A stretch of DNA of 64,000 nt, taken from positions 13,567,852 through 13,631,851 of the forward strand of contig OX421507.1 in the NCBI GenBank assembly GCA_949126835.1, in the 5' to 3' direction. Source of the DNA: Anisus vortex. Taxonomy: Eukaryota > Mollusca > Gastropoda > Planorbidae. The notes under the pieces were generated by a model, which worked only from the letters and a program-made list of their open reading frames with translations, made no database searches and was not told the origin of the DNA. Both the position numbers and the translations under genes were made by a program. Shown here one piece after another: positions 11,408-23,200 of this stretch. Position 1 is the first letter of the stretch; every line of letters begins with the position of its first letter.

Positions 11408-11944
11408 AGAAGCTCAATGAAAGCTGTTATGACAATGCCATCTTGTCAGGTGGGCGATTAACGTTTATCCTTACTACCAGCGACCTTCATCTTCATGGCC
11501 AGACAGGCCGGGTCACGTGACAGAAACAGTCCATTTATTAAACTGACATCACAGCAGCAGAAGTTCTCAAATGAGATCAAAAGTGTAGGGCCTATCCTTC
11601 CTTTATCTTCTCAATTGTCTTCGCCTATTTAGCGCTTAGACTATGATGATATTGATAGCATAAAAAAATATTTAGTTGAACGGTATATCTTTAAAAAAGC
11701 CCAAATGAAAACGTCTTCACTAGCGGTCGTCCCGAGCAATGCCATCATTTAATTGAGATTCGCTGAGTCAAGGATCTCTTCCTGCCACACATTTTTTCGC
11801 CTGCCATTCATTTAGTCAAAATATTTGTGCACTTTTTTAACACAAGTTCACGCTTAGAGCAAGGACATCAACGTGCCTGGAGATTCTAAGTATTCCAAAT
11901 TACAAGGTACAGTATAATACGTTTCTTCGTTAAATCATATTGGT

Positions 11945-12110
11945 AATTCTAAATAAATAAATAAATAAATATGAGACTTATATAGCGCATATCCCGTTCC
12001 TGTTGGGAACAGTTCTATGCGCTGCTGTAAACATAGTGCTGCCTGCTGGCGCAAATACGTTTACAGGCCCAAAACTCCTGCAGGGTGACAGGGACTCTAA
12101 AGAAATGAAC
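11945..12110. repeat. TATATAGCGC-type interspersed repeat
   Basis: An (AAAT)n run leads into TTATATAGCGCATATCCCG and later CCCAAAACTCCTGCAGGGTGACAGGGA. The latter block is shared with the repeat at 13905-14165 (CCCAAAACTCCTGTAGGGCGACAGGGA). Further TATAGCGC ends occur near 24590 and 24755. Confidence 0.6.
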
Positions 12111-12714
12111 AATAACAAACAGAAAAGGCGGTAATGTGTGTGCCTGGTTCCGTATTGATCTGCATAACGATTTTTTAGTTTCCTAGCTCTATTTGCTGCT
12201 GTGTTGTGCCAACAACTAGCCGGTTTATATTTTGGACTTAGTGTATATCGGTACAGTTATATATCACCAATGATTCATAAAGTAAATGTTTTGTGTGTCA
12301 TCCTGAAATGGACTTGACAATTCAAATAAACATTTTTTTTTCTTAATTATGTGCCTTGTGTTCAACTAGATCTATAAATGACTACTCCTGTACAATATTC
12401 ATTAAGAAAAAAAAATCGTAATATAAGGTTTGTCTATTTAATTATGTTAACACTTTTGGTCACATATATTATATATATCCCCCCCCCCCAATCACCCCTT
12501 TATTTTTAACAGTAGGCCCTTACGTTTTTTTCTAGGCTCATTTATGATCCAAGACGGGTGATAGAAGAATAAGAACAAGTTTACTTACATTTTAGGCCAT
12601 TTTATGTTTTGTTAAATCGCCAAAACATTTAAATTATGACCTAATGCTATTTAATATCATAAATTTATTTATTTATTTATAAAATTCAAGCGAATCATAA
12701 TGATGATAATATAT

Positions 12715-12815
12715 CTGGACACCCCCCCCCCCAGCCTTCCCCTTTCGTCTTGTCAAACTCTTTCACCACCCTCTCCCTCTGTTTTGTTGCCATAAGTAAT
12801 CGACGGCCCCTTGCA
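12715..12815. repeat. Diverged end of the GGACGTCC TIR element family
   Basis: C-rich block with TTGTCAAACTCTTTCACC, then TGTTTTGTTGCCATAAGTAA and CGACGGCCCC. It matches the right end of the 4028-7401 element with scattered differences. The following 12815-13900 contains open frames of low-complexity composition but no gene I recognise. Confidence 0.5.
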
Positions 12816-13904
12816 CTAATACCTAAACTTTTCTTCATAAGATATCTACTCACCCCCACCCTCACCCCATCTTTTTTTTTACCTTGTTCTAACGTGCCAC
12901 GACACACCAGCGAATGGTGTGGGTAGAGACAAAATGCATTTCATTTCTTCTGATTGATGTTGGTTTAGTTACAAAACATGGACAAGCCCCAAAGATGTTT
13001 TCCCTGTCTACCTGTGATGTAATTATTTTCTTTTCAGAGTTTTCATTTAACTGTTGTTCATTCTCCGTACTAAAATTATTTTTTTTCTTTAACTGTCTGT
13101 CTCGGTACAAAACATGTATTTCTGTAAACATCGTGTATTGTTTTATAAATTGTTTCCTCTTTAAATTGTCCTCCGTCTGTAAATTAATGTTCTACTTAAC
13201 TACCTGTCACTGTAAAAAAACACAAAATTCTCCAAACCTGTCGTTTGTGTCTCTTCAAATAAGACTTCATTCACAGTCTGTGTATACATATCTAGATCTA
13301 GTGCTTCTTTTAGCGCTGAACATGTTGAGGTATACTAAAACACTACAAAAGAACCATTATCGACCTATTTTAGTTTAGGGGGCCGGGGATTGGGGAGGGG
13401 GGGGGGGGTTCGGGAAGGAAGGGTTGAAAATTCTAGCAAAGTCCCAGCACATGTTTGACACAAAGTAACGGGATTGTTGATAAATGTTTTTACTAGGTCA
13501 CAGATCGACGGTCTGTCAGTTCTAATATTAGAACACAGTATGAAACCCAGTAGTTTTTACAGGCATCTCTGATCCTGAAGTACTTTTATTTCACGACTCT
13601 TGTTGATGTTAATATTGATTGTAGGCCGAATCATTTGTCTGTGTGACTTTTTAAGAAGACAGAGGCCATTGGTTTTCACGAGTAATCCATAAAATGAAGC
13701 ATTCGTAAGGGAAGAGAAGATACATCTTAACCTTGATTCTTTCTTTAGAACGAATAAGTTAATAAGCTCAAGTATTTACACCTGCTATAATTAACTATTC
13801 TGTTTTTCAAGTCTAGCCCGTTATAAGCATGTTAATGCAAATAATCTTTTGTATGAACGTTGAAGTGAGAGAGATTGTTCGATAAAGATAGCCGAAAGAA
13901 TTGG

Positions 13905-14165
13905 TAATGGTAATGGTAATTTATATAGCGCTTCTATCCATGCTATTTTAGCATGCTCAGTGCGCTCTAGAAGACTATTAATCTGTGAGAGGTTTCACTG
14001 CTGCCGGTTAAGCGCTCGTGATAACAACTCAATATTAACGTCATCTAGTCCCAAAACTCCTGTAGGGCGACAGGGATCTACCGGTGGCGGGGCTCGAACG
14101 TGTCAGATGATTTTTTGGTTGACAGTCCGGTGAGCTAACCGCTCGGCCAGCCGGCTTCACAAGAA
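13905..14165 (-). repeat. tRNA-derived SINE, second type
   Basis: Read on the - strand it starts with a tRNA-like GCTGGCCGAGCGGTTAGCTC head and a box-B-like CGTTCGAGCCCC, and ends in GCGCTATATAAATTACCATT. A related piece lies at 9830-10020. The next 14165-14870 shows no recognisable gene. Confidence 0.7.
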
Positions 14166-14871
14166 TTGAGATTAAATACGAGTAGGCATTCCTTATTAAA
14201 CATTGGGATTCTTATTAGAAAGCCATAATTGATAGCCTGCTTCATGGGTGGACAACCCCTTGAATGCGTACCAAACACGGCAAGCCAGTATCTTTTTCTC
14301 TTAATATAAGGACTTTCGATATCTCAAAAACCTAAAGAAGCACTTCGAAGATCTCTTAAAAGGTGGCCGAGCAGCCCACCAAAGCCATTTTAAACACCAA
14401 CTAGTGCATTGATGATCAATTTTCCCCAAAATGTGAAACATTCAGAGAACTGGAAAAGACAGCAATTTTCATTAAGTTTTGAGACAGTATCAAACCAGAG
14501 TAACTAAACTTACAAATGTTTTTATGGACGGTCGTGTCATGGTTGATTTTGAAATGCAGCTGATTGTATTTCAGAGTTGCTCGAATTGGAAGCCGAAATT
14601 CTTGACCTTAGTGAATTTACTGATGTGATTACCACGTTGTAGTTATTGCTGACTGTCTGTGGGAGACTCTTGCAGAATTGACGTAGGCCTACATAATTTT
14701 CTTTTTCAAATCTATTTTCCGCTTTTTTTTTCACGCTGAATTGAAAAGAAGAAAATGCAGTTTCCAAGATATGTTAATTGCTAGTCGATATAACAAAGAA
14801 CTGCATGCATAGTGCACAGTGTTTTTTTTTCCTCACTGCTTTACTAACCATTGTAAAACATCATATTGATA

Positions 14872-14952
14872 TTAACCCTTACAGTCCCGGGCGCGTATAT
14901 AGCGGAACTGAAGGCAGCATAGATAGAAGTAGGTCGGTACGGGAAGGGTTAA
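14872..14952 (+). mobile_element. 81-bp TTAA-flanked MITE, copy 2
   Basis: Same length and ends as the copy at 10319-10399, differing at only a few positions. Both TTAA flanks are intact. Confidence 0.9.
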
Positions 14953-15389
14953 TCTAGCCAGAAGGGTGAATTCTACACAGTAGAGAAAAAAACAAAACGA
15001 TCTCAATGTGGTGTGTCTGGTTTCGCGAAAAAGTGTAGGCATATGATTGTAATGTAGGTCAAAGGTCATTTTCTATTTCCGTTGAAACACGCTTCGGTCT
15101 TAAATTTTTTAGCAGAAAAGACACCATGCACTGTATCTGCATACATCTGTATCTGTTTACATTTGACTAATAATAGAGTGGTGACCTGCTAATAGGTGTC
15201 AGTTAATTAAGGTTTCATTGTGTAGCCTAATTAACATGTTTAAGCTGTGTTCAAGTCAGGTGTTTTATAGCACACGTGGTTGTCTTTTCATAAATGGATG
15301 GAAGCTTCAACGGACGCTTTTTTCCAGGTATAATGTTTTGAGTACGATGTAGGTTACACAGTTCAGGTTATATAGTAGAAACTGAACAC

Positions 15390-15710
15390 TGTCTGTCTTT
15401 CTGTCTGCTTATCTATTTTTCTATCTATCATCTTTATATGTGTAGCCTATATCTATCTGTCTATCTGTCTGTCCATATATCTATCTATATATTATATATC
15501 TGTATATTAGTCCGTTTGTATGTCTGTCGATATATCTATCATTTATCTGTATATCTTTATATATTTCTATCTATCTATCTATCTATCTGTCTATTTATCT
15601 TTCTGCATTCTATCTGTATTCTATCTATCTTTTTTCTATCTATCTATAATATATCTATATGTAATAGGCCTATGTCTATCTATCTATCTATCATCTATCT
15701 ATCTATCTAT
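15390..15710. repeat. TCTA/TCTG tetranucleotide-rich tract
   Basis: Imperfect (TCTA)n with TCTG and TTTA interruptions, leading into the 9-bp satellite. The apparent long open frames here are artefacts of the repeat. Confidence 0.9.
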
Positions 15711-16165
15711 TTATCTAATCTATCTAATCTATCTAATCTATCTAATCTATCTAATCTATCTAATCTATCTAATCTATCTAATCTATCTAATCTATCTAAT
15801 CTATCTAATCTATCTAATCTATCTAATCTATCTAATCTATCTAATCTATCTAATCTATCTAATCTATCTAATCTATCTAATCTATCTAATCTATCTAATC
15901 TATCTAATCTATCTAATCTATCTAATCTATCTAATCTATCTAATCTATCTAATCTATCTAATCTATCTAATCTATCTAATCTATCTAATCTATCTAATCT
16001 ATCTAATCTATCTAATCTATCTAATCTATCTAATCTATCTAATCTATCTAATCTATCTAATCTATCTAATCTATCTAATCTATCTAATCTATCTAATCTA
16101 TCTAATCTATCTAATCTATCTAATCTATCTGATCTATTTAATCTATCTAATCTATCTAATCTTTT
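15711..16165. repeat. 9-bp satellite, about 50 copies
   Basis: Nearly perfect tandem ATCTATCTA repeats. The period is divisible by three, so all frames stay open and mimic proteins of Ser-Asn-Leu, Leu-Ile-Tyr or Asp-Arg-Leu triplets. It shows very few mutations over 450 bp, indicating recent expansion. Confidence 0.97.
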
Positions 16166-16199
16166 AAAACTATAGCCTATATCTCCTATCTTTATTAAG

Positions 16200-16797
16200 T
16201 AGGGGAAACTGGGGTAAAATGGGATAGCGGGGTAAAACGAGACACACGAATTACTGAAAAACAGAAAGTCGGAGCGCTTTAGAAATGAGTCTATTAAAGA
16301 GATCACGTGATACTGCATTGCCGGCAAAATCCGTTTTGTTTGGTTGAGCTGCGTGAGTTAGTGAGAGGCAAATATTTCAATTTTAAATATTTTGATCTAT
16401 TTTTATGGTTACGATGCAAATGTGTTAATTAAGAAAAAAAATACAGATTTGTCAAACAAGAATTAACATTCTGATAGATATTTATGTGGGCAATGGTAAT
16501 AAATATCTAAGTTTGACCTTTTTAAGCAGGGCATTGTGTGGTTTGGAGGCTTTGTGAACAAGGTTATGGTGGGGTAAAACAGGACAAAACAATGGGGCAA
16601 AATGGGAAAATACGGTTAACTCAATAAATCATTTGTGTTTCTTTTGAAACAAACAAATCTCATCTTTTTTTTTGTTGTGTTATTATTGTCCACCACTTGC
16701 TTGTTCTGTACACAGAATGTCGTTTACATGTCAATGTTATCTTTGATACGACAGGGTTTTTTCCCTTAAGTATCTCGTTTTACCCCAGGTTCCCCTA
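16200..16797. mobile_element. TIR element, 598 bp (GGGGTAAAA ends)
   Basis: The left end TAGGGGAAACTGGGGTAAAA has an inverse at the right end (TTTTACCCCAGGTTCCCCTA). Internal copies of GGGGTAAAACAGGACA occur. The body is non-coding. No clear target duplication could be picked out because it lies in TCTA-rich DNA. It ends about 310 bp upstream of the first oxygenase ATG. Confidence 0.8.
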
Positions 16798-17078
16798 CCT
16801 TATCTATCTTAAGTATCGTCTCTATTTTTTCTATTTAATTTATATTATCTATCTACTCTATCTATCGAACCAACAATATAATCATGCTTCGGTGGATCCT
16901 TCCACCCATCATTTATTCCTACCACCATCTTTCATCAATCCATCCACCCAACCTCTCAGCCAAAAATTCTTCTATCCATCCACCTATCCAGACATGATCC
17001 AACCATCCAAAAAAAACAACACCTCCTTCCAACTTTCTTCCATCCATACCTTCCATCGCTCGTCTAAAGTTTTCTTGT

Positions 17079-17107
17079 TATATAACTATAGCAACAAGTG
17101 CGTCACC
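17079..17107 (+). promoter_or_regulatory. Conserved pre-ATG segment of oxygenase A (possible 5'UTR splice acceptor) and Kozak context
   Basis: TATATAACTATAG|CAACAAGTGCGTCACC directly precedes the ATG and is nearly identical upstream of gene B (32303-32328). TATA-like sequence lies only about 25 bp before the ATG, too close for an ordinary core promoter with a 5'UTR. The shared TATAG|CAAC reads better as a 3' splice site of a leader intron. TCACCATGG is a strong start context and fixes the initiation codon. Confidence 0.45.
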
Positions 17108-17201
17108 ATGGCGTCTGCTGTCATCAAACTTCCTCCATATATGGACCTGGACGTGTCGGAATTTAAAGAGCCAAAAGAGCCCATAGATGTGCCGGTTACA
17201 G
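17108..17201 (+). CDS. Oxygenase A, exon 1
   Basis: Starts MASAVIKLPPYMDLDVSEFK, ends in phase 1 at ACAG|GTAAAC; residues 1-31 plus one base. Confidence 0.9.
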
Positions 17202-20200
17202 GTAAACTGTTTAGACATACACGTGCTTGTTTTGTTATCAAATTATTAATCAAATACGTCTTTAAATCAGCAATATATAGACTCTAGACTCTAGATGTAT
17301 GTATATACACTTTGTAATTTTGTTCGTTTGCCATAGGCGTCTAGTGGTTTTAAAAGTAAAACTAAACTTATTAGTAGGAGTAAAGTAAACGTAAAGTAAA
17401 ACTATCCCCAAAGAGCTTTAAAGTGCCATTAAAGCAAGCGTTCGCATGCCAGCATCATTTTCTTTGTTCTAGCTATCCATCAGAACTGGGTAGACTTGGG
17501 ACACCCTCCAGAACCAGAAACGAATCATAGCCTTCAGCAGGATTTGAACCCGGGAACTTCGGTACGCTAGCCGAGCGCTCTACCGCTAGGTCACCGAGTT
17601 CCTCTAGTAGCTTTACTAATACATAAATAGACCAACTCAAATGTATTTTTGAGAACAAGTTAATTTGATTTGGTTGTTTGGTTTTGTTTGATGAAAGAAA
17701 AACGAATGTTTTTACAGGTGTATTACCAAGATGGCTGTCCGGTTCATTGTACCGTAACGGAAGTGGAATCTACAGACTGAACCAGACCACGTGGAAGCAC
17801 GCGTTTGACGGATTGGCCGTTCTCCACAGGTGGACAATAGCGGACGGGAAGGTGACCTACCTGTCCGCCGCCCTGGACTCTGACCACTACAAGAAGTGTG
17901 TCAAGTATGACAGGCTGGTAGGCGGTAACTTTGGCACGACCTTCCCTGACCCGTGCAAAAGCATTTTCAAAAGGTGAGCCAACCAACCTCATTGAGCTGA
18001 AGCAGTACTACGGCTGGTACTACGGTTGCACGTTTGCATCCATGTATCTATGGGCCTCAAAGCTGGCGAAGAGTGTAAACCGCCGATAAGCTTCCATTAA
18101 GAACACGCGGGCGGGATAACGCATTGGGGACAACCCCTTGTTGCGCGTCCAAGATTTCATTGCACAGCGAAAGCCACGGAGACTGGATGGGGAAGAAATA
18201 ATATGCGCAACAATCCATCTGGCCACGCGAGGTGCCAGGATGACCAGTCCAATCGCCTGGTATTTGTGCAACCTGGTGACAGTGTAGGTATACGAGCAAT
18301 GCCGCCTCCTCCTTAATGATCCGAAATGAATCCACAGGGTGAAACGGTGAAATGGTGTAGCGCATCTGATGCGGAGACCGTACCTTATGATATGCGGTAT
18401 GACCAATCGGTATATCTCGGACAGTGTCTTGGTGTGCCTCTCCCCCCAGACCCACCCTTTCCAACGTTACGCCCTGAAGTTAAGAGCCAGAAGACGTGCC
18501 CGTTTTTTGTTAGAGACATTATAGTTCGGCACTGAGGTTGGTACTACTGTTGGTGCCAGGGCTATGTGACTGTAACGGACATTTGTCCTTTGTCTATAGA
18601 TGAAAGCGTTCAATCTGTCGTGCGCCATATAGGCGGTATAGCTGCATATATATTTATATATATATATATTTAAATACTTCTTTATGCCACTCATCAATAA
18701 AGCAGTGAGTGAATAATACTCTTACCTGACATGATATCAGTAGATAGAACTTTGATTGATTATAATAGGCACTAATAGCTATGGCCCACGATTTACCGCT
18801 ACAATAAGTCATAAATGACACTGCACGCTTTTTTTTTGCGGAATTCCACTGCTGCGTATCGCGGCGTGGCAATGGCACTACTAGAACTTCTTTAGTATAA
18901 GACTTACTCCGCGCGGTGGAGGGTATAACATGGAATAGAAAGACAACGACAACGAGACAGAGTAACCAAACTTTTATTATTGCTGTTCAATGAAATGCTA
19001 ATTCTTTGTGGTGTGTGTATTTGTGTTCGTCTGGGTACAAATAACGTTGGTGTATTGTCCTTATCATTTTGCAGATTCTTCAGTTACTTTATTCCCATGC
19101 CTCCAGACAAGTCAGACAACACAGCTGTTAGCTTGATGCAGCACGGAGACAGATTACTGGCCCTCACCGAGACCTCGATCGTCAATGAAATCAACCCCAA
19201 AACTCTACAGAAGGCAGAGCAAGTAAAATGTCTTACCACTTTTACGATTGCAGACTTTATGATAAGACTTGAAGAAAAATGTCAGACAGTACATCTATAT
19301 AATAACAAGTTATGTCTGTGTCGCTCATCTATTGGTTAATTTAGAGGACATGTGCCATCTGACCCGTAGGCAACATTAGGTTTAAACGGAATTAATGCTT
19401 TCATTTTACTAAAAGGTGTTAAAGGTTTCATGTACAAGAATAACATATTTCTGTTATAAAATTGAATAAAATTGTGGCTAATTAAGTAATATGATAAATT
19501 ATTTTTTTGTTTTATAGAAGTACGTCATTATCCCTTTTAGATCAATTTCATTTAAGGACAAGTGATTATCATTCGGCTGGTTAGCTTTATTCAATAAAAC
19601 ACCATGTTTTGGGAAAAGCATAATTCGCCCGGATAGATCCGTCAACATAGCATCATGTTTTTGGAGAAAAAAAAATATGATTCGGTTGGTTAGCATCATG
19701 TTTTCAGAAAACTATCATTCATAGAAAAATGTAAAATGTATTGGAGCTGTAATAACAACTGTCCCCTGACCACATTGTACACCTTCCTCGTTGCTGCGTG
19801 AATTTCAGGAACATTTTCTTCCTCCTGTAACAGATAGATCTCCAGGACAGCCTTGTCATTCACACTGGCACCGCCCACCCGCACGCAGAACAGGATGGTT
19901 CCTGTATTTACTACGGCACACACTATGGGCCCTCCATGGCGCACAAATTTATCCGCATCCCCGCACCACTGAAAGGAGACTGTAAGTACAGGTCAATGGC
20001 CGGTTTAACTTAACACTTTTATATCTGACAATGTAATGGTTCTACACTGACTAATTAATGTTTTATAGTGAATACAGTGAAAAGTTAATAGTAATTTTCT
20101 AATGTCTAATTAAGAAATACGTATAATCATCATGTCATGTTTATCATCATTGTTTTTTTTGTACTGGAAATACAATTTATCAGCTGAATCATGCAATGCT

Positions 20201-23200
20201 AAACTAGTAAATTTATAGAGTAAAACAAATATGTTCTACAAATAGCATAGGTCTTTAAGCCACGACCGGCTTTATGGTTTTTGACGCCCTAGGCCAGGGG
20301 TCGGGAACCCATGGCTCGCGAGCCAGATGTGGCACTTTTGATGGCTGCATCTGGCTCGCAGACAAATGTTCGATTATTAAAAAAATGTTTGTTTAGACTT
20401 TTTGATTTACATATTAGTTGCATATCAATATGTCATTCTACAAATGAGCTAAAGTCTACTCCAGTTCAGCATCAGAAGAATTCAGAGACATAATTATTGT
20501 ACTTTTAGTGTTGAAATTACACAAAATGCACACATTTACTTGAATTTTTAGTTTTAAACATAATATATGGTTCTCACAGAATTACTTTTCAAAATATGTG
20601 GTGTCCATGGCTCTCTCAGACAAAAAGGTTCCCGACCCCTGCTCTAGGCGAAAACAAATTCTGCGCACTCATTAAAGTGACTTCGGCCGGGGAGAAACTG
20701 AATAGTGTTAGATGATACTTTCCTATTTTCTAAGACAATAAAATACCCTTCGCCTTTCATTACCTAGTAATTCTTCTGCTGCTTATGCTAGTAGCGGGCA
20801 AAAGTACTACAATTTAAATTAGTTTAGCTTATATTTTTAAATCCCCAAATAAAAAAAAAATTCTCAATTATGCGTCCTCCCAAATTTTGCGATCAAGGCT
20901 GCCGCCTAGGTTGCTTATATGGATGAGCCGGCCCTGCTTTAAGCTCACCATTTTTGAAAATGTAGCCTAACAATTTAGAAAAGTGTACATTGATCTCGTT
21001 ATAAAACTTGTTACGATCCCCGTTTTCTCAGCACTTCTTAAAGGCGCAAAAATTGTGGCTAGCATCCCTACCAGATGGAGAGGTAAACTCAGTTACACGC
21101 ATTCCTTTGGGATAACAGAAAACTACATTGTCCACTTCGAGCAGCCGCTGCTCATTGACGGTTGGAAAATCCTGACTACTCACATGAAGGCCAATGGCAT
21201 CGCGGGCGCCATGGCCAGCGCCAAGGAAGATCCGGTCAGTAAATGGAAAATAGAAAATTGGTTATTCTACTTGCTTTTTTTCGTGTTTGTTGGAGGGTTG
21301 AGGGGTAGGATTATGTCATCATATTATTATAGGTTAAATGTAGGCCTACGTTAAACACATAAGCTTAAATACAGAATAAAGACCGTACGGAAAGCATTAC
21401 CTACCTTTGACATGCAATTATATGCTATACCAGCGATGACATATATGTCAAAATATCCAATCAGAAGGAACGTGCCACTGTATTTAACCAATCACAAGTG
21501 GGATCACCTCAACTAACCAATCGTGATTAATAATTTTTTCTTCAGTAACCAATAGGGAAGCAAGGCTAACTTAAGGATTGAATTTAAGTGTCGAAATTTA
21601 TATTGAAAAGCAATCTCGTTGGAAGTTTTGTTGTTATATTATTTTCTTTTTTTTTTTTATAAGTTTGTTTTTGTTTCAGATCAATATTGTAGTTGTGTGT
21701 AAGAAAACCGGCATAAAAATCCCGGTGACCTACCTAGCCCCGCACGGCTTCGTGTTCCACTTTATCAACTGCTACGAGGACGGCGGGAACATAATTTGTG
21801 ACGTCTGCCTGTACAAGGACGCCGCCATTGTGGAGGAGCTCTACCTAGAGTCACTGTGCAATGAAAAGTACACCATCCGCAGCAACTCTTACTTTGCCAG
21901 ATTTGTGTTACCTTTAGATGTCCCAAAGGTGATATTCTTCGTTAGCCTCTTTCATTAATAACTTCGCCTGCCTTGTATATATAAAGCAATGTCCATATTT
22001 ACAGTCCACCACTAACCACTGCATCTTTATATTAAGGCGGTTTTACGTCCCTTTGTTATTAAAAAGCTTTTACATAGTAAATATGATATTTCCTTAGAAA
22101 ACTGTTATTATTTCGTATCTTTTTCTTTATAAAGAAATCATACATTGAATAGTTAGGCTTACTATTTTGGATAAAACTAGATCTAGATTTCTTGCGTACA
22201 TATCCTGGTCTGGTAAGGATTTTCATTTCCCTCATTCATTGTTCAGGAGTAGCCTACACACCTTGCGTTGCACCAGCAATTTTGTTTTGTTTTCAGTAGG
22301 CTACCTTTGCTATTGTACTGGACATACAAGCCCATCGTTCTTCGTGGCTGTTGTAACTTATTCATTATACTTTAACTTTTCTCATAATATGAACTCATAT
22401 TAATTTTTTTAGGAGTCTAAGGGAGCCAATCTGGTCAAACTTGACAATACTAGGGCCACGGCCATTTTGACCGACCAGGTCGCACCGGAACCTGTCGTAC
22501 AAGTTACCTGTGATTATATTTTTGACGGTATGTCATTTGCTATTGTACGAAATGTTTGACAGACGCATAAGAATTACCGGTAGATTAATGAACTTAAAAC
22601 TTTACCAGACCACTCCTATAAGATTATATTAGGTTCCTTCCATTACTTCGTTACCATTAGAACAAATTCATTGAACCTCTATCATCGGGTCACTTTCAAT
22701 ATACTCTAATTAGAATGTGCACTACCATGGGGTAATCTTCAGTATACCATTCCTGAAAGACCATTTCTATTACACTATTCACATTAAACATTCACTTGCA
22801 TTAGTCCACTTCTACTAAACCATTCCCCTATGGAAGCTTCTATTATATTTCTCAAATGAGACAAATCTCCTTAGGCCTGGAATCGGCAACCTATGGCACG
22901 CGAGCCATACTTGGCACGCAAAGAGGTTTTTAATGACACACAGAAGACGCCCAAAAATACTATTTGAGTCTCTTCCACAAGAAAATAGTGGAATGACCTT
23001 TGGTCTTTTGGCACGCTGAATTTAGTAGAAATCTCACTATTGCGCAATGGCACACTTTTATCAAAAGGTTGACGACCCTTGCCTTAGACCATATTCCTTT
23101 AGACCGCTCACATTAGTTTATATTGAAGTACCTTGATATGATCGCCCGAACTAGTTCACTCCTATTACACCACTCCCATTATATTATACCTCGTCCTCTG

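Noticed and set aside
12914..13378. 154-codon frame
   Set aside because: Phe/Ser/Cys-rich translation of T-rich DNA, no motif, no splice context, no counterpart elsewhere.
15711..16165. CRISPR-like array
   Set aside because: No unique spacers; simple head-to-tail satellite in a eukaryotic genome. The same applies to the 22-bp, 18-bp, 16-bp and 30/20-bp arrays.
15438..16327. Long open frames of 196-245 codons on both strands
   Set aside because: They are created by the 9-bp satellite, whose period is a multiple of three; only tripeptide repeats are encoded.
17079..17090. TATA box for oxygenase A
   Set aside because: Only about 25 bp before the ATG, which would place transcription start at or after the start codon; the conserved TATAG|CAAC fits a splice acceptor better. 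Kept as an ambiguous regulatory segment.
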